The notes below the pieces were generated by a model, which did no database searches, was not told the DNA's origin, and saw only the letters and a list, made by a program, of their open reading frames with translations. Below are positions 6,093 through 10,704 of a stretch of 10,704 nt of DNA, piece by piece. Each line of letters opens with the position of its first letter. The first letter of the stretch is position 1. The translations under genes were made by a program, and so were the position numbers. The stretch is from Mesoaciditogaceae bacterium (lineage in GTDB: Bacteria; Thermotogota; Thermotogae; Mesoaciditogales; Mesoaciditogaceae), in contig WFSH01000061.1 in assembly GCA_015486145.1 (NCBI GenBank), positions 1 through 10,704 on the forward strand. The letters are read 5' to 3'.

Positions 6093-6797
6093 ATGAATTT
6101 GGAGATAGTTTTTCAGTTTTTGGTGCGTTATTGGGCGATTTTCCTCGTAGTTAGTCTCGCATTCGCTTTTTTTGGATACTACCTCATACGTGTTTCTTTA
6201 GCGCTTATAGGTTTTTTTGCAGGTGTGTATCTGGGAGAATATCTTTGGTTGCAGCTCATCAGCAAATACGGTTCGCAGATCCAGCAATCGAATGAAAAGA
6301 TTCTGCATTTGGGTGTAATATTGATGATCGCTTTTCTCACCACGGCATTCTTCATTTCTTTTTACAAAGTTGCCGTTTTTATTGCTGGTTTTACGGCAGG
6401 GGGGGCAATGTCTTATTACGTTTACAATTGGGTGCTTTCGGCATTTAAAATAAGTGTGAAATTGCATCCAGAGTTGGTAGGTTTTGGAGTATTTATAACC
6501 TTTGGATTCATAGTCGGACTTGTTATTCTGAAGAGTGAAAAGAGGGCTGTAGGTACCGCTCTTGCAACGTTGGGTTCATTGGTGGCATCTTATTCTATCA
6601 TGGTACCGCTTTCAACTTATTTCAAAGTGCTTCCAAAACATCTTCTTTACAGTCTCACAGATGGAAAGCACATTTTTATGCTCACGGTCTTCATTCTAAT
6701 TTTTTTGACTCTTTCAGTTTTTTCAGTAAAAGTTCAGATTGGGAAAACCACCAAGGAGAATAACGGGAAGAACGATAAGGGTGAAATCGAAGATTGA
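6093..6797 (+). CDS. Seven-helix integral membrane protein, DUF4203/TMEM198-like
   Basis: I do not recognise a defined function. The 234-residue product is almost entirely hydrophobic, with about seven probable membrane helices (near 12-30, 32-50, 72-90, 92-112, 128-147, 152-176 and 192-213). Helices 2, 4 and 6 are rich in small residues (GFFAGVYLGEY, AGFTAGGAMSYY, GTALATLGSLVASY), a repeated glycine/alanine pattern typical of the TMEM198/DUF4203 group. The C-terminal tail (215-234) is charged and likely cytoplasmic, rich in Lys, Asn, Asp and Glu. No signal peptide, catalytic motif or metal site is evident. The stop codon overlaps the TTG start of murA, so the two are probably co-translated. 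The family assignment is a pattern judgement; the open reading frame itself is secure. Confidence 0.75.
   Translation: MNLEIVFQFLVRYWAIFLVVSLAFAFFGYYLIRVSLALIGFFAGVYLGEYLWLQLISKYGSQIQQSNEKILHLGVILMIAFLTTAFFISFYKVAVFIAGFTAGGAMSYYVYNWVLSAFKISVKLHPELVGFGVFITFGFIVGLVILKSEKRAVGTALATLGSLVASYSIMVPLSTYFKVLPKHLLYSLTDGKHIFMLTVFILIFLTLSVFSVKVQIGKTTKENNGKNDKGEIED
6777..6784 (+). promoter_or_regulatory. Ribosome binding site for the TTG start of murA
   Basis: AAGGGTGA ends 9 bases before TTG 6794, inside the end of the preceding gene. It supports the TTG as the true start and coupled translation of the two genes. Confidence 0.6.
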
Positions 6798-8032
6798 TAG
6801 CTAAAATTTCGGGGAATTCTAAAGTATCGGGTGAAATTTTGGTAAGCGGAGCGAAAAATGCAGCGCTTCCCATTTTAACAGCGGCACTTTTATCCTCAAA
6901 AAAGGTGGAGCTTTCAAGGATACCAGAACTTGCCGATGTTCAAGAAATGATTTCTATGATGCGTTATGCAGGAGTTCAAGTTTCTTTTAAAGAAAATGAA
7001 GTTTCTCTAATTGTTTCTAATTTAAAGGGAGATATTTCGGATTTTTCTTCCAAAATAAGGGCTTCCATTCTTTTTTTGGGTCCTTTGGCTTTGAGGACCG
7101 GCAGATCCAAAGTTCCCTATCCAGGAGGATGTTCCATAGGAAAAAGACCTATAGACATACATTTAAACGGTTTGAAGAAGCTTGGCTTTGAAGTCTCGAC
7201 TGAAAAAGACTTTGTGGAAGCCGTCCTTACCCGTCAGTTCAAAGAGGTAAATGTTCATTTGGATTTTCCGAGTGTTGGTGCAACTGAGCACCTTATGACG
7301 ACAGCTTCGATGATGAAAGGCACGGAAGTGACACTCTCAAATTGCGCAAAAGAGCCAGAAATCGTGGATTTACAGAATTTTCTAAATGCCATGGGAGCGC
7401 ACATTGTTGGTGCGGGGACTTCTAAGATTCACGTCAAAGGTGTTTCTCATTTCCGACCTGTGCATTACGAAATAATCGGTGACAGAATAGAAGCTGGGAC
7501 CTATGCCATACTTGCAATGGCAAGTGGTGGCGATCTGATCGTCAAAGGAATCACACCGTCCACTTTGAATTTCGTGGACGATTTACGAGAAATGGGAGGA
7601 AATATAGCGATATTTGGAAATTCGATGCGAATAAAGTCGTCCGATTTGAATCCTTTTGAAGTGAACACGGCGCCTTATCCTGGCTTCCCAACAGATTTGC
7701 AACCTCAAATTACCGTACTTGCCTGTAAAGCAAAAGGCATTTCAAAAATAACCGAGAATATTTTTGAAAGTAGATTTGGACACGTTCCAGAGCTCAAAAA
7801 AATGGGAGCCAACGTAAGCATTGTTGGACAAACACTTGAAGTGACAGGCCCTCAATCTCTTCATGGAACAAAACTTATAGGTAAGGATCTAAGAGAGACT
7901 GCTGCAATAACCATAGCTGCGGCAATTGCAGATGGATCAAGTGAAATTGAGAATTTTGAAATCCTTTTCAGGGGATACGAAAGAGTAGTGGAAAAACTCA
8001 ACAGGGTGGGAGTGAAGATCGTTGTTTCTTGA
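6794..8032 (+). CDS. murA: UDP-N-acetylglucosamine 1-carboxyvinyltransferase MurA
   Basis: MurA catalyses the first committed step of peptidoglycan synthesis, moving enolpyruvate from PEP to UDP-GlcNAc in the cytoplasm. The 412-residue product shows the full signature set: SGAKNAALP (18-26, Lys21 and Asn22 binding substrate), PGGCSIGKRPIDIHLNGL (110-127) with the catalytic loop Cys113, EPEIVDL, GDRIEAGTYA, PGFPTDLQPQ, ESRFGHVPELKKMGA and the C-terminal FRGYERVVEKL. Because Cys113 is present rather than Asp, fosfomycin sensitivity is expected from known MurA chemistry. The TTG start overlaps the upstream TGA (TTGA), and MIAKISGNSKVSG matches the usual MurA N-terminus. I see only one murA copy in the window. 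Confidence 0.97.
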   Translation: MIAKISGNSKVSGEILVSGAKNAALPILTAALLSSKKVELSRIPELADVQEMISMMRYAGVQVSFKENEVSLIVSNLKGDISDFSSKIRASILFLGPLALRTGRSKVPYPGGCSIGKRPIDIHLNGLKKLGFEVSTEKDFVEAVLTRQFKEVNVHLDFPSVGATEHLMTTASMMKGTEVTLSNCAKEPEIVDLQNFLNAMGAHIVGAGTSKIHVKGVSHFRPVHYEIIGDRIEAGTYAILAMASGGDLIVKGITPSTLNFVDDLREMGGNIAIFGNSMRIKSSDLNPFEVNTAPYPGFPTDLQPQITVLACKAKGISKITENIFESRFGHVPELKKMGANVSIVGQTLEVTGPQSLHGTKLIGKDLRETAAITIAAAIADGSSEIENFEILFRGYERVVEKLNRVGVKIVVS

Positions 8033-8071
8033 ATTTTTTCCTAAAAATTAATCAACAGTTGTCTTGTAAAC

Positions 8072-8090
8072 GTACCAAAGTACCACGTGG
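8072..8090 (+). repeat. Short repeat and palindrome in the phoU leader
   Basis: GTACC occurs twice (8072-8076 and 8080-8084) separated by AAA. The second copy runs into the perfect palindrome CCACGTGG (8083-8090). The cluster sits just upstream of the phoU ribosome site (GGGG near 8094-8097). It could be an operator or a small hairpin. It does not look like a Pho box, and chance occurrence is possible. Confidence 0.3.
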
Positions 8091-8103
8091 AAAGGGGAAA
8101 AAT

Positions 8104-8775
8104 ATGGAACAATCAAGGCTTTCAGATTATGAACATGCTCTTGATCTTTTAAAAATAAAATTGAATGAGATGTTCAGCTCATCACTCGAAACCTTCAAAA
8201 ATTCAATGGAATCATTGGAGAATTCCAACCTTGATCTTGCGGAAAGAGTGATAAAAAATGATGATAGAATAGATTCATTGAAAAGACAGGTAGAAGAGTT
8301 AGTTTATGAAGTGTTGGGAAAGTTCCAACCTCTTGCCGCTGATCTTAGAAGAGTGATCATGGCGATGAAAATCGCAGGAGAATTGGAACGCGTGGCTGAT
8401 CAAGCGGTGAATATTGCTCAAGTTACAGAGTTTTTAGAAGGCAAGAAGTTAATAAAACCTCTTGTTGACATTCCAAAAATGGCACAGATCGCCACGGATA
8501 TGATGGTAAAATCAATGAGAGCGTATTTTGACGAAGATGTGGAATTGGCCAAAGAAGTGTGGCTCATTGACGATGAGGTAGATGATTTGGATAGGCTGGT
8601 TGTGGATGACATAGAGGAGATTATAAAGAAATATCCAACAGATGAAGTTATAAAACAATCGGAGAGAATAATACTGGTCTCTCGTGCTATAGAGAGAATA
8701 GCAGATCACGCGACAAACATCTGTGAAGAGACAGTTTACACGTTGCTTGGGAAAGAAATATTTAATCTGCTTTGA
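8104..8775 (+). CDS. phoU: Phosphate signalling and transport regulator PhoU
   Basis: PhoU is a cytoplasmic helical protein that links the Pst phosphate transporter to the PhoR kinase and holds the Pho response off when phosphate is plentiful. The 223-residue product is made of two tandem three-helix bundles. Each carries a metal-binding signature: AGELERVADQAVNIAQ (91-106, with Glu95 and Asp99) and SRAIERIADHATNICEET (193-210, with Glu197 and Asp201). The length is typical. ATG 8104 follows AAAGGGG at 8091-8097; an in-frame TTG at 8029, overlapping the murA stop, would add 25 residues that do not look like PhoU. A kinase/regulator pair follows immediately, which supports the role, but no pstSCAB genes are in the window. 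The product could also serve a different PhoU-dependent transporter. Confidence 0.92.
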   Translation: MEQSRLSDYEHALDLLKIKLNEMFSSSLETFKNSMESLENSNLDLAERVIKNDDRIDSLKRQVEELVYEVLGKFQPLAADLRRVIMAMKIAGELERVADQAVNIAQVTEFLEGKKLIKPLVDIPKMAQIATDMMVKSMRAYFDEDVELAKEVWLIDDEVDDLDRLVVDDIEEIIKKYPTDEVIKQSERIILVSRAIERIADHATNICEETVYTLLGKEIFNLL

Positions 8776-8870
8776 GTTAATCGATCGTGGATGGGTTCGT
8801 TGGTTTATTGTGGGCTTGTCCATCGTTGTTCTTAGAAGAAAACAGTTTTTCGAATCGAGGAAGATAAATC

Positions 8871-9542
8871 ATGAAATCAGTATTAATTGTGGAAGATGAG
8901 GATGATATGGTTGAAATAATCTCTTACACCTTAAAGGAGAATGGATTCAGTGTTCTCTCCGCCAAAACCGCATCTGAAATGTGGGAAAAATTGGAGGACA
9001 ATAAAGTTGATGTCATTTTACTCGACATAGGGTTACCAGATGAATCAGGAATTGATGTACTCAAAGTTTTAAGAAGGCAGGGTAACGATGTACCTATCGT
9101 GATTTTGACGGCGAGAAGATCAGATGTGGATAAAATCGTTGGATTAGAACTTGGGGCTGACGATTATATAACCAAACCTTTCAACAGATATGAACTTGTT
9201 GCGAGAATAAGGACCGTTTTAAGAAGGTATGTGGGTCACAAAATGGATAAAAACGTCGTGAAGTTGGGTAAGAACACACTTGATATTGAATCGTACACAG
9301 CCACAGATGAGAATGGGAATAAAATTGAATTTACAAAAAAAGAATTTGGTCTTCTTAAGCTTCTTATATCCAATCCCAGAAAGGTGTTTACCAGGGAAGA
9401 AATACTCGATAGAATTTGGGGAGAAGATTTTTTTGGAGATTTCCGGACAGTGGATGTTCATGTTAGCAAAATAAGAGAAAAATTGGGAGATTCTGTCATA
9501 AAAACCGTTCGCGGAGTTGGGTACAAACTTGGTGAAATTTAA
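8871..9542 (+). CDS. phoB: OmpR/PhoB-family DNA-binding response regulator
   Basis: This is a two-component transcription factor. The receiver domain (1-118) has the acidic pocket EDEDD (8-12), the phosphoacceptor Asp52 in LLDIGLPDESG, the switch residue Thr80 (VILTARR) and Lys102 (YITKPF). The winged-helix DNA-binding domain (about 125-223) contains FTKKEFGLLKLLISNP, FTREEILDRIWG, RTVDVHVSKIREKLG and the C-terminal IKTVRGVGYKL. ATG 8871 follows GAGGAAG (8857-8863) at a good distance. The 95-base gap after phoU contains no promoter that I can support. The kinase gene starts 2 bases after the stop, so the two form a cognate pair. PhoB identity is inferred from the phoU neighbour; the domain set alone would also fit other OmpR-family regulators. 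Confidence 0.93.
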   Translation: MKSVLIVEDEDDMVEIISYTLKENGFSVLSAKTASEMWEKLEDNKVDVILLDIGLPDESGIDVLKVLRRQGNDVPIVILTARRSDVDKIVGLELGADDYITKPFNRYELVARIRTVLRRYVGHKMDKNVVKLGKNTLDIESYTATDENGNKIEFTKKEFGLLKLLISNPRKVFTREEILDRIWGEDFFGDFRTVDVHVSKIREKLGDSVIKTVRGVGYKLGEI

Positions 9543-9544
9543 AA

Positions 9545-10558
9545 ATGGATAAAGCATTGAATTTTGTAGATGAGGGCTTGATCGTAACGAATGATGATCT
9601 TGTCGTACTTGATTACAACGACACCCTTCGAGATAACTTCATTTCAAAGGTAAAAAGGGGAATAAAAATCATAGAAATAATTTCATTTCCGGATATAAAT
9701 GAAGCGTTTGAAAGTGCCTCTTCGGGCAGGTTATTTTCGAAGAAAACGCCTGTTTATTTTGGTTTAAAAAGGGTAGAATGTGAAGTCACCGTTTTAAAAG
9801 AAAATCGATTGTATTGGATTTTTAAAGATGTGACAGCTCAAGAAACTCTCAAGAATGCCAAAGCAGATTTCGTTTCTGCTGTTTCTCACGAATTCATGAC
9901 GCCAATAGGTGTTGTAAAAGGATTCCTTGAAATTATAAAAGATCCAAGTACCCCACTTCGTCTAAAAGAGAATTATATCGATCGAACAATTTCTCAATTG
10001 AACAGATTGGAAAAATTGCTGGATCAGCTCCTTTCGCTCAGTGAATTGGAGATGAAAAGGTACAAACCAATTTTTTCGAGTGTCAACGTATTCCAACTTC
10101 TTTCAGAAGCCAAAGAAGAGATGTCATACAGATGGAAACCAAAAAACGTTCAGATTTTCATAAATTCTAATGAGACTCTCTTTGTTTACACAGATGGAAG
10201 TGCGCTCTACAGAATAGTCACCAATCTCCTTTCCAACGCTATAAAATACTCGTACGAAAATGGCGAAGTGGAGATTTTGGCAAAAAAACAGAGAGGGCTG
10301 TTGATGCTATCAATAGAAGATCATGGCATAGGAATAAAAGAGAAAGAGGTACCGAGAATTTTCGAAAGGTTTTACAGGGCATCCAATTGCACGCAAACTG
10401 GTGCAAAGGGAATGGGACTTGGTCTTGCACTTGTAAAGCATCTATGTGAGATTCTGAATGCGAAAATATCGATAGAGTCGAAGTACACGTTGGGAACAAA
10501 AGTCACTATCGTCGTTCCGGATTTGCATACTGGTCAAAGTGCAAAAAGCCATGATTAA
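9545..10558 (+). CDS. phoR: PhoR-like soluble sensor histidine kinase with an N-terminal PAS-like domain
   Basis: This is the cognate kinase of the preceding regulator. Residues 1-100 resemble a PAS domain (LNFVDEGLIVTNDDLVVLDYND, then WIFKDVTAQETL). The dimerisation/phosphoacceptor helices follow with the H box AVSHEFMTPIGVVKGF (112-127): His115 is the phosphorylated residue and Thr119 the likely phosphatase residue. The ATPase domain has the N box ALYRIVTNLLSNAIKYS, the G1 box IEDHGIGIKEKEVPRIFERFYRAS and the G2 box KGMGLGLALVKHL, ending in GTKVTIVVP. The protein has 337 residues. No membrane segment or signal peptide is visible, unlike classical PhoR, so sensing must be internal or through PhoU. 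The H box reads HEFMTP where most of the family has HELRTP. ATG 9545 lies 2 bases after the regulator stop. Confidence 0.9.
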   Translation: MDKALNFVDEGLIVTNDDLVVLDYNDTLRDNFISKVKRGIKIIEIISFPDINEAFESASSGRLFSKKTPVYFGLKRVECEVTVLKENRLYWIFKDVTAQETLKNAKADFVSAVSHEFMTPIGVVKGFLEIIKDPSTPLRLKENYIDRTISQLNRLEKLLDQLLSLSELEMKRYKPIFSSVNVFQLLSEAKEEMSYRWKPKNVQIFINSNETLFVYTDGSALYRIVTNLLSNAIKYSYENGEVEILAKKQRGLLMLSIEDHGIGIKEKEVPRIFERFYRASNCTQTGAKGMGLGLALVKHLCEILNAKISIESKYTLGTKVTIVVPDLHTGQSAKSHD

Positions 10559-10592
10559 ACTGCTTTTCTATGTACTCGGTGTGGATCGTTAT

Positions 10593-10600
10593 GATATAAT
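10593..10600 (+). promoter_or_regulatory. Extended -10 promoter for tRNA-Arg
   Basis: TGATATAAT contains a perfect TATAAT (10595-10600) with the TG of an extended -10 just upstream. No good -35 box is present at 16-18 bases spacing. Transcription would start near 10607, about 7 bases before the mature tRNA 5' end, so the tRNA can be transcribed separately from the kinase gene. Confidence 0.65.
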
Positions 10601-10613
10601 TACAAAGAATTCA

Positions 10614-10685
10614 GCCCCTATAGTTCAACGGATAGAACGGCGGATTCCTAATCCGCAAATGGAGGTTCGATTCCTCCTAGGGGCA
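10614..10685 (+). tRNA. tRNA-Arg with anticodon CCU
   Basis: The cloverleaf is complete and perfectly paired: acceptor GCCCCTA (10614-10620) with TAGGGGC (10678-10684) and discriminator A at 10685; D stem GTTC/GAAC; anticodon stem GCGGA/TCCGC with loop TTCCTAA, giving anticodon CCT at 10647-10649; a 4-base variable loop; T stem GGAGG/CCTCC with loop TTCGATT. The RNA is 72 nt. It reads the Arg codon AGG. The 3' CCA is not encoded: the discriminator is followed by GTATC, so CCA must be added after transcription. Confidence 0.97.
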
Positions 10686-10704
10686 GTATCTGTTAAATCC
10701 ATTT

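Noticed and set aside
8029..8103. TTG start for phoU overlapping the murA stop
   Set aside because: The added 25 residues do not resemble PhoU, and ATG 8104 has a good purine-rich ribosome site.
8512..8823. Minus-strand open frame of 103 codons across the end of phoU
   Set aside because: It is a shadow of phoU in an AT-rich, helix-coding region, with no domain signature.
8776..8870. Promoter or terminator between phoU and the response regulator gene
   Set aside because: I found no -35/-10 pair with acceptable spacing and no hairpin followed by a U run; only the ribosome site is clear.
9219..9557. Minus-strand open frame of 112 codons within the response regulator gene
   Set aside because: It lies antisense to the conserved winged-helix domain and has no recognisable motifs.
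1..10704. Mobile elements, CRISPR arrays, prophage or a new defence system
   Set aside because: No spaced direct repeats, transposase, integrase or unfamiliar gene cassette is visible; the content is housekeeping and signalling genes.

Overview
The window is a stretch of ordinary bacterial chromosome. Every protein gene lies on the plus strand, tightly packed, and most gaps are short or negative. It is AT-rich (about 40% GC by eye), with AAGGAGG- or GAGGTGG-type ribosome sites and frequent TTG and GTG starts. I infer a member of the Thermotogota from the gene content (B. subtilis-type CheR, ROK glucokinase, PhoU with an OmpR-type two-component pair), the long Gram-positive-style SRP RNA, and a possible outer-membrane C-terminus at base 42. 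I cannot fix the genus.

Layout. Bases 1-42 may be the tail of an upstream gene. Bases 47-3750 hold five overlapping or nearly abutting genes: cheR (chemoreceptor methyltransferase), lspA (lipoprotein signal peptidase), an RluD-type rRNA pseudouridine synthase, an M50 intramembrane metalloprotease and an HD-GYP phosphodiesterase. Bases 3754-4028 carry the SRP RNA gene on the minus strand, convergent with the HD-GYP gene and divergent from the next one. The plus strand then resumes with a ROK glucokinase (4085-5035), a putative DNA polymerase III delta subunit (5112-6062), a seven-helix membrane protein of unknown role (6093-6797) and murA (6794-8032). A phosphate-type signalling group follows: phoU (8104-8775), an OmpR/PhoB-type response regulator (8871-9542) and a soluble PAS histidine kinase (9545-10558). 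A tRNA-Arg(CCU) gene (10614-10685) with its own extended -10 promoter closes the window.

Working together. Several genes serve the cell envelope (LspA, M50 protease, MurA, membrane protein). SRP RNA serves membrane-protein targeting. PhoU plus the kinase/regulator pair looks like a phosphate-responsive module, although no pst transporter genes are in view. The only non-coding gaps are the SRP locus (3751-4084) and leaders under 100 bases.

Nothing here is a mobile element, a CRISPR array or a recognisable new defence system. The best leads are small: an altered signature motif in LspA, a GAAA rather than GGAA tetraloop in the SRP RNA, tail-to-tail packing of the SRP RNA gene against the HD-GYP gene, a likely leaderless holA transcript, and a soluble PhoR-like kinase.
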